Below are positions 1-8,996 of a stretch of 64,000 nucleotides of DNA, in pieces (position 1 is the stretch's first letter; every line of letters starts with the position of its first letter). The stretch is from Burkholderia catarinensis (GTDB lineage: Bacteria > Pseudomonadota > Gammaproteobacteria > Burkholderiales > Burkholderiaceae). The translations under genes and the position numbers were made by a program. Under the pieces are notes generated by a model. The model searched no databases, was not told the origin of the DNA, and saw nothing but the letters and a program-made list of their open reading frames with translations. Location: contig NZ_MDEQ02000010.1 in NCBI RefSeq assembly GCF_001883705.2, positions 186,001 through 250,000 of the forward strand, read 5' to 3'.

Positions 1-1736
1 TTACGGGAAAACGCCTGAATCCATGCGTCGGCAACCTCGTCGCGAAAGCCCGCGTGCCCGAGGGTTTCGCGCAATGCCGCGGCATCGGTAAACACGTGTT
101 TGTCCAGCACGGCCCGATTGCGGGCCTGCTGTTTCGCCGAAGGCACGAACGTCGCGATCGACTGGACGCGGCCGACCCGCTGCTGATCGAGCGCCCCGAT
201 CAACGCTTCCGAACGCTCGAGCACCTCCTCCGGCGACGCGCCCTGGATGACGAAGAACTGCGCGGTGTTCGCCAGCCCGACCGCCGCGCGGATATTGCTT
301 TCCTGTCGAACCAGGCTAGCATCGCGCTGGACCAGCAAATGAACATCGTCATCGCTCTTCAATGCGGCCCAGCCCGGGATCGCAACCAGCGCGACCAGCA
401 CGGCGGCTGCCACCGCACGCCGCCCGGCCAACAGCGACTGCCATCCGCGCAGCAGGCGGGCGGCGCCGGAGAAAACGCGGGACGGCACGCGCCTGGGCCC
501 CTGCGTCAGCATGAGAGGCAAAAAGCCGGTAACGGCTGCGAACGCACTGAGGAGCCCGACGATCGCAAAGCATGCGATCTGCTTGAGCGCCGGGAACGGC
601 ACCCACATCAGGATCGCGTAACCGAGCAGGCTGGTCGCCAGCGCCACCGCAAGCGCCGGCCGGACCGCCGCCGCGCCGCGCCGCGCGTCCCATTGCCGCC
701 CCGCGGACAGATACGCGACGAAATACTGGATCGAATAATCGACGGCCTCGCCGATCAGGCTCACGCCGAACACCAGCGTCAGCAAGTGCAGCTTGCCGAA
801 CACGAGCAGCGTCGCCGCCAGCGCACAGACGATGCCGAACGCCGTCGACGCAAACGCGAGCACCAGCAGGCGCGGCGAATGGAATACGCTCATCAGCAGC
901 AGCGCGATGCCGGCGAGCGACACCGCGCCGATCACGTGCACGTCGCGTTCGGCACTGGCGCGCGCCGCTTCCGCATAAAACACCGCACCGGCCCGGTCGA
1001 CGCGAACGCCCCGGAAGTCCGCCGCAAGCGCGCGCTCCGCATCGGCCGTCGCGACACGTACCGCGTGCTGGACCTTCGATTCATAGGCCGACCCCGGCAG
1101 CGACGTCATCACGAGCACGCTCGTGGCACCGCCCGGATGCGACACCAGCATGCCGTCTTCGAGCGACAGATTCGATGCCGCGAGCGGCAGCTCGCCGAGC
1201 CAGTGCTGCAGCCAGCCGAACGGATCGTCCGCCACGCCAGTCTGCAGGCCGTCGACGGGCGGCGCATAGAGCCGCCGGACGAGCCGTTCGCCGAGCGTGG
1301 CGTCGCCTAGTTCGAGCGACCTGCGATCCACGTCCGTCAGCAGACCGAAACGGGCTGGCATATAGATGGCCGCGATCTGCGACAGGTCGAACGGCGGCAC
1401 CTCGACCGTCACCGAACGAAATGCACCGCTGGCATCGAGCCGCGCGCCAAACTGCTTCGCGGCAGCCCTGGCGCGAGCAGCGTCCCGGTCGGTCACCAGA
1501 TAGACAGTGCGATTGCCGAGCGCATCGCCGAGCATGTCGACGGCTCGCTCGGCAACCGGATTCGCTTCGGTGGCGGGCAGCAACGCAAGCAGGTTCGTCT
1601 GCAGCGGCGCGGGCCCGCTGAAGCGCCACAGGATGTACGCGATCGCAACCAGCGCGACGACCAGCCACGCGGCGCACAGCACGCGCCGCCGGGCGCGCTC
1701 GCCTGATGCGTCGATCACGTCGCGCGCCGTATTCAT
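1..1736 (-). CDS. MMPL/RND-family exporter of the aryl polyene cluster, 3' end cut by window
   Basis: Inner-membrane RND/MMPL-type transporter, inferred to move the aryl polyene lipid or its precursor across the membrane. About 578 N-terminal residues are visible and the C-terminus lies outside the window. Seen: an N-terminal membrane segment (about residues 15-33), a large periplasmic domain, then a block of membrane helices containing a GEAVDYSIQYFVAYLS stretch, the D-Y signature of MMPL helix 4. A second periplasmic domain begins before the edge. The ATG shares one base with the stop of the LolA-like gene (TGATG), so translation is probably coupled. The family is known from APE clusters; the exact cargo is inferred. 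Confidence 0.9.
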   Translation of the reverse strand, partial: MNTARDVIDASGERARRRVLCAAWLVVALVAIAYILWRFSGPAPLQTNLLALLPATEANPVAERAVDMLGDALGNRTVYLVTDRDAARARAAAKQFGARLDASGAFRSVTVEVPPFDLSQIAAIYMPARFGLLTDVDRRSLELGDATLGERLVRRLYAPPVDGLQTGVADDPFGWLQHWLGELPLAASNLSLEDGMLVSHPGGATSVLVMTSLPGSAYESKVQHAVRVATADAERALAADFRGVRVDRAGAVFYAEAARASAERDVHVIGAVSLAGIALLLMSVFHSPRLLVLAFASTAFGIVCALAATLLVFGKLHLLTLVFGVSLIGEAVDYSIQYFVAYLSAGRQWDARRGAAAVRPALAVALATSLLGYAILMWVPFPALKQIACFAIVGLLSAFAAVTGFLPLMLTQGPRRVPSRVFSGAARLLRGWQSLLAGRRAVAAAVLVALVAIPGWAALKSDDDVHLLVQRDASLVRQESNIRAAVGLANTAQFFVIQGASPEEVLERSEALIGALDQQRVGRVQSIATFVPSAKQQARNRAVLDKHVFTDAAALRETLGHAGFRDEVADAWIQAFSR

Positions 1737-2404
1737 CACCGCACCTCCAGCCACCCGCGCTCGGCCGGCGCGAGAGCGTCGACCGGCGTCGGCCGAGCGA
1801 ACTCGAGCACGGTCACATTGCCGTTCGCGAACGTCATGTCGAGCTTGCCGAGATAAGCACCACCGCTCATTTCGAGCACCCGGATCGCCTGCTCGAGCTG
1901 CGGCTGATTCGGCCGCAACACCATCCGCCACCGTTCCGGCGTGCCGCTCGCATCGACATCGAATTGCGCATACAGCGCCGACAGGTCGCCGCCGAGCATG
2001 TCTCGCATCATGCGCGACACTTGTGCGACGCCGCGGCCACCGCCGCCCGGCGCGACGAGACGTCCGTCCGCACCGACCTCACGCACGCCGCCGTCGGTAA
2101 TCACATACGTGGCCTTGTAGGGTGTCTCGATTCGCCAGATGACGCCCGACCTGCGATCGAACAACATTGATCCGGTACTGACGAGCGGCTGCTTCATCGC
2201 CGACAGCGTCTGGGTCTGCCGAAAATCCGCGCGAATCGCGCCAACTCGCGCCAGCCGCGTCGCGATATCGGAAACGAGTGCGGCATTGGCCGGCCGCGAC
2301 GCCGCGGCCGGCGCCGGAGCGGCCATCCCGTCGCCGCCGGCGAGCGTCATGCATGCGGCGAGCATCATCGTGGCAAGCCGTCTGTCGCGCAGCTTCAGGC
2401 CCAT
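1736..2404 (-). CDS. LolA-like outer-membrane lipoprotein carrier of the aryl polyene cluster
   Basis: Periplasmic carrier of the LolA fold (222 residues), thought to shuttle the hydrophobic polyene product or its lipid to the outer membrane, by analogy with LolA. An N-terminal signal sequence (basic residues, then MMLAACMTLAGG) is followed by a LolA-like core with FRQTQTL near residue 60 and a beta-rich body with IWRIETPYKATYVI. The chosen ATG overlaps the thioesterase 3' end by 10 bases. An in-frame ATG twelve codons later is also possible. It sits between the thioesterase and the exporter, the usual place for this gene in APE operons. Confidence 0.85.
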   Translation of the reverse strand: MGLKLRDRRLATMMLAACMTLAGGDGMAAPAPAAASRPANAALVSDIATRLARVGAIRADFRQTQTLSAMKQPLVSTGSMLFDRRSGVIWRIETPYKATYVITDGGVREVGADGRLVAPGGGGRGVAQVSRMMRDMLGGDLSALYAQFDVDASGTPERWRMVLRPNQPQLEQAIRVLEMSGGAYLGKLDMTFANGNVTVLEFARPTPVDALAPAERGWLEVR

Positions 2405-2823
2405 TGCGCACGCACCCTTTCGGTCAAGGCCGGCGGCGACACGAACTGCAGTTCGCGCGTCGTCGCATCGACCGCCAGCTGCACCGTATAACCCTTCGTC
2501 AAACGCTCTCCGGAGGCCGCGTCGACGATTTCGTAACCGATCTTCAACCGGTTCTCGAATTCGAGCAGCATCGCGCGCACGTCGAGCTGCTGGCTGTAAT
2601 GGGCCGGGCGGACGTACTTCAGATGCGCCTCCACCACCGGCCACATGTAACCCGACGTCAGCATCGCCGGATAGTCGTAGTCGATCATGCGCAGCAGTGC
2701 AGCGCGGCTGCTTTCGAAGTACTTCAGGTAATGCCCGTGCCAGCAGACGTTCATGGCATCGACATCGTGAAACAGCACCTCGACGCGTGCGGTCGCGGTC
2801 AGCGGCTGACGAGTCTCGTTCAT
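2395..2823 (-). CDS. 4HBT-type acyl-CoA/ACP thioesterase of the aryl polyene cluster
   Basis: Small hotdog-fold thioesterase (142 residues) expected to hydrolyse or edit acyl thioesters during polyene synthesis. The 4-hydroxybenzoyl-CoA thioesterase pattern is visible near residues 16-35 (VLFHDVDAMNVCWHGHYLKY), with the catalytic Asp in the FHDVD context. A typical substrate-loop region (YVRPAHYSQQLDV) follows. The start codon overlaps the ammonia-lyase stop in an ATGA, which fixes the start and indicates coupling. Whether it releases the finished chain or proofreads stalled ACP cannot be told from sequence. Confidence 0.88.
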   Translation of the reverse strand: MNETRQPLTATARVEVLFHDVDAMNVCWHGHYLKYFESSRAALLRMIDYDYPAMLTSGYMWPVVEAHLKYVRPAHYSQQLDVRAMLLEFENRLKIGYEIVDAASGERLTKGYTVQLAVDATTRELQFVSPPALTERVRAQWA

Positions 2824-4415
2824 GCAGCCTCCCCGCGCCGGCATCCGTCGAACGATCCGCCGATCGGCTCGCATGCGGCAAGGCGCGCGGTCAGCGCGCG
2901 CAGCTCCGCTTCGAGCGGCCGGTCCTCGACCACGAGCGGCGATTGACTACCCACGTCGTCGATGAACGCGCGAAGCCCGGCCGAAAGATGCGTCTGCGGG
3001 TCGTCACGCAGCCGCAGACGGACGGCCTGCACGGTCGCGAGCACGTGCGCCGCGGCGACCTGCTCCGTCAGGGCCAGCACGCGCAGGCAATCGCGCGCGG
3101 CGATCGTTCCCATGCTGACCTTGTCCTGGTTGTGCGACTCCGTCGAGCGCGAGAACACGCTCGCCGGCATCGTGTGCTTCAGCGCCTCCGCCGTCCATGC
3201 GGAAGACGATATCTGCACGGCCTTGAACCCGTGGTTGATCGCGGCCCGCTCCGGGGCGGCACCCGTCAGGTTACGCGGCAGTCCGTTACTGAACTTGTCG
3301 TCGACCAGCAGCGCGATCTGGCGATCCATCAGGTCCGCGAGATTGGCCACCGCCGTCTTCAGCGCATCCATCGCGAACGCGATATGACCGCCGTAGAAAT
3401 TGCCGCCGTGCAGTACGCACCCTTCGTCCGGATCGATCAACGGATTGTCGTTCGCACTGTTCAGCTCGTTCTCGATATCCCGGCGCATCCACGACAACGC
3501 ATCGCGCGTCACGCCGATCACGTGCGGCGCGCACCGAACCGAATAGCGATCCTGCAGGCGACGCCCGGGCAATTCATCGCGCCCGGCCAGATCGGCGCGT
3601 ATCCACGCGGCCGCCTCTGCCTGCCCCGCGTGCGGTTTCGCGTCGAACAGCCGCGCATCGAAGTGCCCCGCCCGCCCGTCGAGCGCGACAGTCGTCAATG
3701 CCGTCAGGCGGGCCGCCATCCGGGTCAAGTGATCGGCGCGCGCAAACGCGAGGCAGGCGAGCCCCGTCATGACCGCCGTGCCATTCATCAGCGCCAGCCC
3801 TTCCTTCGGCGCGAGCGTCAGCGGCGCGCGATCGATCGCGCGCCATACGTCCCGCGCGTCCCGTTCGTCGCCGGCGAACAGTACGGTGCGCTCGCCGACC
3901 AGCGCCGCGGCGACATAGGACAGCGGTGTCAGGTCGCCGCTTGCGCCGACCGAGCCCTCCGACGGAATGCGCGGCAGGATGCGGTGATTCACCAGATCCG
4001 CCAGCCGTTCCAGCAACGTGAACCGCACGCCCGAGTAGCCGAAGGCGAGCGAATTGAGCCGTGCGACGATGATGGACAACGTTTGCGTCGCGTCGAACCA
4101 GTCGCCCATCCCGCATCCGTGATAGCGGGTCAGCTGCAGCGGCAGCTCTTCGACGAGCGACGGAGGCACCTCGACCACGCAGGCGTCGCCATATCCGGTC
4201 GTTACCCCGTACAGGGTGCCGCCGTTCGCGAGATAGTCGCGCAGCCAGGTTGCGCCGCGCTCGATCCGCGCGCGCCACGCGGGCCCCGCATTCAGCGCGA
4301 CCGGCGCACCGTCGCGGGCGATCGCGACGACGTCCTCGATCGTCAGATGCCGGTCGCCGATCACGACGGCCGGCCAGCTCGCGTCCGCAGCGGCGGTTGC
4401 CGCGACGTCCTTCAT
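2820..4415 (-). CDS. MIO-type aromatic amino acid ammonia-lyase (HAL/PAL/TAL family)
   Basis: Deaminates an aromatic amino acid to a cinnamic-type acid, a likely route to the aryl starter unit. The 531 residues include the self-cyclising Ala158-Ser159-Gly160 triad (GSVGASGDLTPLSY) that forms the MIO cofactor, the lid Tyr69 (LYGVTTGYG), and ENELNSANDNP. The selectivity position reads Tyr98-His99, and the later motif is HNQDKVSMG. Known tyrosine ammonia-lyases have His there and NQD, whereas histidine ammonia-lyases have QED, so tyrosine or phenylalanine is the likelier substrate (inference). The ATG at 4415 has a GGAG about 8 bases upstream and starts 2 bases before the end of the preceding stop's neighbourhood. 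A start nine codons earlier is possible. Confidence 0.9.
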   Translation of the reverse strand: MKDVAATAAADASWPAVVIGDRHLTIEDVVAIARDGAPVALNAGPAWRARIERGATWLRDYLANGGTLYGVTTGYGDACVVEVPPSLVEELPLQLTRYHGCGMGDWFDATQTLSIIVARLNSLAFGYSGVRFTLLERLADLVNHRILPRIPSEGSVGASGDLTPLSYVAAALVGERTVLFAGDERDARDVWRAIDRAPLTLAPKEGLALMNGTAVMTGLACLAFARADHLTRMAARLTALTTVALDGRAGHFDARLFDAKPHAGQAEAAAWIRADLAGRDELPGRRLQDRYSVRCAPHVIGVTRDALSWMRRDIENELNSANDNPLIDPDEGCVLHGGNFYGGHIAFAMDALKTAVANLADLMDRQIALLVDDKFSNGLPRNLTGAAPERAAINHGFKAVQISSSAWTAEALKHTMPASVFSRSTESHNQDKVSMGTIAARDCLRVLALTEQVAAAHVLATVQAVRLRLRDDPQTHLSAGLRAFIDDVGSQSPLVVEDRPLEAELRALTARLAACEPIGGSFDGCRRGEAA

Positions 4416-4416
4416 G

Positions 4417-6123
4417 TCATGCTCCGCCACGCGGACCTCCATCGGGCCGCGCCCAGAAATCGAAGAAGTTGAACCATTGATAGGGAGCCTTGCGGCAATA
4501 ATGTTCGAGCCGCGCGGCATAGCGCTGTGCCCATTCGGCGACGTGGCCCGCGCGCTCGCGGCGCGGCAGTTCGATCCGGTCGGCGAACGGCTCGAAATAG
4601 AGCCGGTAGCCGCGCTCCTCCTTCAGGCAGAAGAACAGGTAGACCGGACAGCCAAGCGCGTGGGCGAGGATGTACGGCCCCTGCGCGAACCGGGCCGTCG
4701 CGTCGAGAAAGCGGGCGTCGACCGTTTTGCCCGAATCATGCGGCGGCACGCGGTCACCGACGATCACGAGCAGTTCGCCCGCATCGATCCGCGACTGCAT
4801 CATCATCGCCGTATCCGGTCCGAAGTCCGACACCTCGACCAGTTGCTTGCCGAATTCCTGGTTCGCGCCGGCAAGCACGCCGGTAAAGCGTTTCGCATGC
4901 TCGGTATAGACGATCGCCGTCACCTTCGTGTGCGCGTCGCGCAGCGCAAGCGCCCGTGTCAACTCCAGGTTGCCCAGATGCGCGCCGATCACGAGCGCAC
5001 CGCGTCCGCTTGCGGCGAGCGCATCGAATGCGGACGAATCGTCGAAGCGTACGTCGAGTTCGTCGAGACGGCCGGACCATGCGACGAACTTGTCGAATCC
5101 CGCCTGCGCAAAGGCAAGCATGTGCCGATAGGCACTGCGCCACCCCGGCTTCGGCACGGCCGCCGCTTGCGCGTCGCGCAGGCGCGCGATATACGCATGC
5201 GATGCGGTGCGCGCCGCGCGGTTCGTCAGCACGAAATAGCCGACGATCGGATGCAGCCAGAACGACGTGAAGCCCTTGCCGAACCAGCGGCAGCTCAGCG
5301 CCAGCAACGCCATGCCGATACGGCTGCCGCGTTCCGGCATGCGCCACCAAGCGCGCGTGCGCCCCGTCGACGACGCGCCGCGCCGTCCGGTGAGCCGGCG
5401 CGACAGCAGCATCGGCGCGCGCAGGAGCATCCCCGCGACGAGCCGCGTATGGCTCACGCTGATGCGCACGTTGTCGCGCCAGACGTCGAAATGCGACACG
5501 CCGTCGACCGGATAGACGACGCGCGTCGGGATCGTCCTGAACGCCAGCCCCCGCCAGTAAAGCCGGACCAGGATTTCACTGTCGAAAGCCATCCGCGTCG
5601 GCATCGATACCGCGTCGATCAGTTCGCAAACGGCGTCAACCGGATAAAGACGAAACCCGCACATCGCATCGGGAATGTCCAGCGACAGCGTTTCGATCCA
5701 TACCCATGCGTGCGTGAGGTAGCGGCCGTACAGGCGCGCCTTCGGCACGCTGTCGTCGAAACGCGGCCGACCGAGAATCACGGCGTCCGGCTCGGCCTGC
5801 GCGGCCGCCACGAACTTCGGCACGTCGGCGGCGTCGTGCTGACCGTCGGCATCGATCTGGATTGCGTGCCGATAACCCCGTGCGCGCGCAGCACGCAATC
5901 CGGCCATGACCGCAGCGCCCTTTCCACCGTTGACGGGCAGCCGCAGCAGTGTCACGGAAGTGGCATATTGCGCGGCCAGCGCGGCCAGCACCCGCTGAGT
6001 CGGCTCGTCGCTGCCGTCGTCGACCACCAGGATCGGCAGGCCATGCACGGCCAGGCGCGCCAGCGTGCCGCCGATCGCGGCGCGATGGTTATAGATCGGA
6101 ATGACGATGCAAGTGCCGTTCAT
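4417..6123 (-). CDS. Fused family 2 glycosyltransferase / HtrB-like lipid acyltransferase
   Basis: Two-domain membrane-associated enzyme (568 residues). The N-terminal part (about residues 1-240) is a GT-A glycosyltransferase: VIPIYNHRAAIGGTLARL at the start, VVDDGSDEP, and the DXD-type metal site IQIDADGQHD. The C-terminal part (about 290-568) resembles LpxL/HtrB lysophospholipid acyltransferases, with VIGAHLGNLELTRAL carrying the HX4E motif and VIVGDRVPP. This fusion is characteristic of aryl polyene clusters, where it is thought to attach the polyene to a glycolipid anchor. The start overlaps the ligase stop as ATGA. Sugar and acyl acceptor are unknown. Confidence 0.9.
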   Translation of the reverse strand: MNGTCIVIPIYNHRAAIGGTLARLAVHGLPILVVDDGSDEPTQRVLAALAAQYATSVTLLRLPVNGGKGAAVMAGLRAARARGYRHAIQIDADGQHDAADVPKFVAAAQAEPDAVILGRPRFDDSVPKARLYGRYLTHAWVWIETLSLDIPDAMCGFRLYPVDAVCELIDAVSMPTRMAFDSEILVRLYWRGLAFRTIPTRVVYPVDGVSHFDVWRDNVRISVSHTRLVAGMLLRAPMLLSRRLTGRRGASSTGRTRAWWRMPERGSRIGMALLALSCRWFGKGFTSFWLHPIVGYFVLTNRAARTASHAYIARLRDAQAAAVPKPGWRSAYRHMLAFAQAGFDKFVAWSGRLDELDVRFDDSSAFDALAASGRGALVIGAHLGNLELTRALALRDAHTKVTAIVYTEHAKRFTGVLAGANQEFGKQLVEVSDFGPDTAMMMQSRIDAGELLVIVGDRVPPHDSGKTVDARFLDATARFAQGPYILAHALGCPVYLFFCLKEERGYRLYFEPFADRIELPRRERAGHVAEWAQRYAARLEHYCRKAPYQWFNFFDFWARPDGGPRGGA

Positions 6124-7811
6124 CTCGCCGCCGCGCCGTATACCAGCACGCCCGACGTGCATTCCCGGCCGCCGCACCGGAACGCGAAGCGCGTGCATCC
6201 GCGTACCGGATCATGCGCGATACGCAGCGCCAGCACCGCGCCCGGCGGCACCGGCGCCTTGAACTTCAGGTGTTCGATCGAACGGATTTCCTGCACGGTC
6301 GGCATCTCGCGGCCGGCAAGACGCGCGGCCCAGTCGATCTGCACGACCCCGGGCAGGATCGGTAGCCCCGGAAAATGCCCTTCGAAATGCGCGAGCGTGG
6401 GCGGCACGCGCAGCTCGTAATGCAGCGCGTCGTCGCTGCGCCACGACGCGAGCAGTTCGAACCCCTCCGGCGTGGCCGTGAAGGCAGCCGCCAGCGCGGC
6501 GGCCGGCAACTTCCCACGCGTATCGAACGGCATCGCGTGCAGGAAGCGCCAGTAGCGCGGCAATGCGGCCGCGTCGAAATAGGCACCGAGCGCATGCCGC
6601 AAGGTCGTGGCAACGGCAATCCGCCCCTGCGCGGCCAGTGCGTCTCCCCCCGCCGCGCTCAACACCGCGACGACACCGACGTGTGCGCGCGTCGCGCCAT
6701 CGACCACCACTGCGGCCGCCTGCTCGACGTACGCGTGCGCGAGTATCCGCGCCTCGAGCTCCGGCAGCGAAACGCGCTTGCCGTCGAGCTTCACGACGCG
6801 ATCACGCCGTCCCGCGAGCGCGAAGCGCCCCTGCGCGTCGAATCTCGCGGTGTCGTCGGTGCGGTACCAGCGATCGTGACCGAGATGCGCGGAGCGAACG
6901 CACAGCACGCCGTCGTCGTCGCAGCGCACGTCGACGCCCGTCAGCGGCTGCCACGCATGCGAGGCGTCCTGACGCCGCCATGCAATGCCGCCGGTTTCGG
7001 TGCTGCCGAAGATCTCGAACGGTGCCGCGCCGAACGCGTTCGCATAGGCGGCTGCCGCATCGGCCGGCAACGGGCCGCCCGACGAGAAGAATGCGCGCGG
7101 CGCGGGTGCTTGCATCGGAAAACCGGACAACGCCGGCCAGCGCATCAGTTGCGACGGAGTCGAGACCACGACACCGTCGCCGTATTCGGCGAGCCGCTGC
7201 TGCAGTTGCAGCGGCTCGAGCACCGGCGTCCGGTCGAACGCGCGGCCCGCCGCCAGCGGCCACAGGATCCTGAACAGCAGTCCGTAGATGTGGTGATGCG
7301 GCACGCTCGACAGCGTCACTGCCCTACCAATCCGGTCGGCCCATTCGCGCTGCAGTGTGCGCACTTCGGCATCGAACTGTGCGAGCGACTTCCGCACCGG
7401 CTTCGCGGTACCGCTGCTGCCGGACGTGTAAAGCGTCACCGTGGCCGCCGCGTCGATCGGCCGGGCGGCGATGGCGGATTCACGTCCCGTGTCGTGCACG
7501 CACGCGGCCAATGCCGACGCATCCAGCACCAGGTCGTATGCGTGGGCCAGATCGCCGAGATAGCCGGGCGCGTTGCTGGCCGGAATCACGACTTCCCCAT
7601 GCACCGCCGCCACCGCGAAGAATGCACACGCGAAATCGTACGGATCGTCCGTGCAGATCGCGACCCGTCGCGCGCCGCTCGCCTGCACCGTCCGGGCAAT
7701 GGCGTCCGCGCGAGCACGCAGATCGCCCAGCGTCAGCACCTCGGCGCCGTTGCGACAGACCGCCGTTCCGCTATCCGCCGCGGCACACAGCATCTCGTGC
7801 AGCGCGATCAT
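6120..7811 (-). CDS. Fused AMP-dependent acyl ligase / hotdog dehydratase
   Basis: Bifunctional protein (563 residues). Residues 1-440 form an ANL-family adenylating enzyme with the P-loop-like TSGSSGTAK at 129-137, FGSTETGGIAWR and WYRTDDTARFD. They should activate the aryl acid starter and load it onto an ACP. Residues 463-563 form a FabZ/FabA-like hotdog dehydratase with HFEGHFPGLPILPGVVQIDW, catalytic His479. In some APE clusters these activities are separate genes. Here the frame is continuous without a stop, so this is a real fusion. ATGA overlaps join it to both neighbours. Confidence 0.9.
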   Translation of the reverse strand: MIALHEMLCAAADSGTAVCRNGAEVLTLGDLRARADAIARTVQASGARRVAICTDDPYDFACAFFAVAAVHGEVVIPASNAPGYLGDLAHAYDLVLDASALAACVHDTGRESAIAARPIDAAATVTLYTSGSSGTAKPVRKSLAQFDAEVRTLQREWADRIGRAVTLSSVPHHHIYGLLFRILWPLAAGRAFDRTPVLEPLQLQQRLAEYGDGVVVSTPSQLMRWPALSGFPMQAPAPRAFFSSGGPLPADAAAAYANAFGAAPFEIFGSTETGGIAWRRQDASHAWQPLTGVDVRCDDDGVLCVRSAHLGHDRWYRTDDTARFDAQGRFALAGRRDRVVKLDGKRVSLPELEARILAHAYVEQAAAVVVDGATRAHVGVVAVLSAAGGDALAAQGRIAVATTLRHALGAYFDAAALPRYWRFLHAMPFDTRGKLPAAALAAAFTATPEGFELLASWRSDDALHYELRVPPTLAHFEGHFPGLPILPGVVQIDWAARLAGREMPTVQEIRSIEHLKFKAPVPPGAVLALRIAHDPVRGCTRFAFRCGGRECTSGVLVYGAAAR

Positions 7812-8449
7812 GCGGCACCCGCCCGCTTTCGTCTGGCGGCGATGACGAAGCTGCGCCACAACCACTCGCCCGCGAGCAACGCACCAATCAGCACGTACGC
7901 GACCAGCCCGTTGTAAAGCGCCCACGATGCACGGTTCCAGTACAGTGCCGTGTAGACCGAAAATCCGCCGTTCACGATGAAGAATAAGCACCACACCTGT
8001 GTGACGCGCCGCGTGTACCGGACGATTTCCGGGCTCGGCTCGGGATGGGTCAATCGTGCGAATTTTTCGATCATGGTCGGACCGCGCCGAAGCGTCGCGC
8101 CGAACGCGACCAGCAAACCGGCACTCATGCATGCTGGATAGAGATGAAGAAGCCGTTCGCTATCGGTCACGGCAATCGCGACGGACAACGCGGTCAATGC
8201 ACCGGCCACGCACCAGTCGAGCGTCGTGAGCCGTTGGAGCGCCTTCGCCAGCGTACCCTTGCCGATCGTGCGCTGAAGCCACAGTAACGCGACCAGCAGG
8301 CAGCCGACGTAGCGCGGCGACATGCCTTGCCACGCAAACAGGATGACGAGCGGATAGGCCATGACCAGCGCCGCCCTGGCCGCGACGCCTGCCCAGCGCG
8401 GCAAGCCAGTGCCGGTAGTCGCCCGCATGCCCGTCACCACCATCGTCAC
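7808..8449 (-). CDS. Polytopic membrane protein of the aryl polyene cluster
   Basis: Integral membrane protein of 213 residues with about six hydrophobic segments (near residues 25-43, 50-65, 75-95, 105-120, 150-168 and 180-200). No catalytic motif is visible. It starts at GTG, overlapping the ACP stop as GTGA. A small membrane protein of unknown function at this position is a regular member of APE operons, which is the basis for the call. Its role, possibly scaffolding or lipid handling, is not shown by the sequence. Confidence 0.75.
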   Translation of the reverse strand: MTMVVTGMRATTGTGLPRWAGVAARAALVMAYPLVILFAWQGMSPRYVGCLLVALLWLQRTIGKGTLAKALQRLTTLDWCVAGALTALSVAIAVTDSERLLHLYPACMSAGLLVAFGATLRRGPTMIEKFARLTHPEPSPEIVRYTRRVTQVWCLFFIVNGGFSVYTALYWNRASWALYNGLVAYVLIGALLAGEWLWRSFVIAARRKRAGAA

Positions 8450-8694
8450 GCGCGCGCGAGCAACGCGTGAACCGCGGCAATGACGTCACCGACGGTCCGC
8501 ACGGACTTGAATTCTTCGGGTTTGATGCGCTTGCCCGTCATTTCCTGAAGCTTGATGGCCAGATCGACCGCGTCGATGCTGTCCAGGTCGAGCTCTTCGA
8601 ACAGGTGCGTGTCGGGTGTCACGCGCTCCGGCTCGATCGCGAAATTCTCGTGAAAAATGGCGCGGATGCGCTCCAGGATTTCTGCGTCGGTCAC
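8446..8694 (-). CDS. Acyl carrier protein (second of two) of the aryl polyene cluster
   Basis: 82-residue acyl carrier protein. The 4'-phosphopantetheine attachment site is Ser39 in LDLDSIDAVDL, within a typical four-helix ACP pattern. It carries the growing polyene during type II PKS-like elongation. The GTG start overlaps the upstream ACP stop as GTGA. Paired adjacent ACPs are a hallmark of APE clusters; which one takes the starter and which the chain is not decidable here. Confidence 0.92.
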   Translation of the reverse strand: MTDAEILERIRAIFHENFAIEPERVTPDTHLFEELDLDSIDAVDLAIKLQEMTGKRIKPEEFKSVRTVGDVIAAVHALLARA

Positions 8695-8996
8695 GAGTGA
8701 CTCCCTTTTTCCAGCACGGCTTCGTGCGATGCCTGATGCGACTGCTGGTCGGCAATGAAGGCCGCCAGCGTGTTGATCGAACGGAAATGCGCTTTCGTGC
8801 GCTCGTCGTTCGCGGCGATCGTCAGTTGAAACTTCTTGCGCAGCATGATGCCGACTTCGAGCGCATCGACGGAATCGAGGCCGATCCCGTCGGTCGAGAA
8901 CAGCGGCGCATCGTCGTCGATATCGTCGACCGTCATGTCGCTGAGATCGAGCATCTCGATCAGAAGCTGCTTAATTTGCAGTTTTAAAGTATCCAT
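8691..8996 (-). CDS. Acyl carrier protein (first of two) of the aryl polyene cluster
   Basis: 101-residue acyl carrier protein with the phosphopantetheine Ser42 in IGLDSVDALEV. It is slightly longer than a typical ACP, with an acidic stretch (VDDIDDDAPLF) before the site and a basic C-terminal tail. The ATG at 8996 lies inside the 3' end of the acyltransferase gene (26-base overlap). It differs clearly from the neighbouring ACP, so the two probably have different partners. Confidence 0.92.
   Translation of the reverse strand: MDTLKLQIKQLLIEMLDLSDMTVDDIDDDAPLFSTDGIGLDSVDALEVGIMLRKKFQLTIAANDERTKAHFRSINTLAAFIADQQSHQASHEAVLEKGSHS

Noticed and set aside
2139..4472. A 777-codon plus-strand frame opposite the ammonia-lyase
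   Set aside because: Antisense shadow; the minus strand encodes the MIO enzyme with all motifs.
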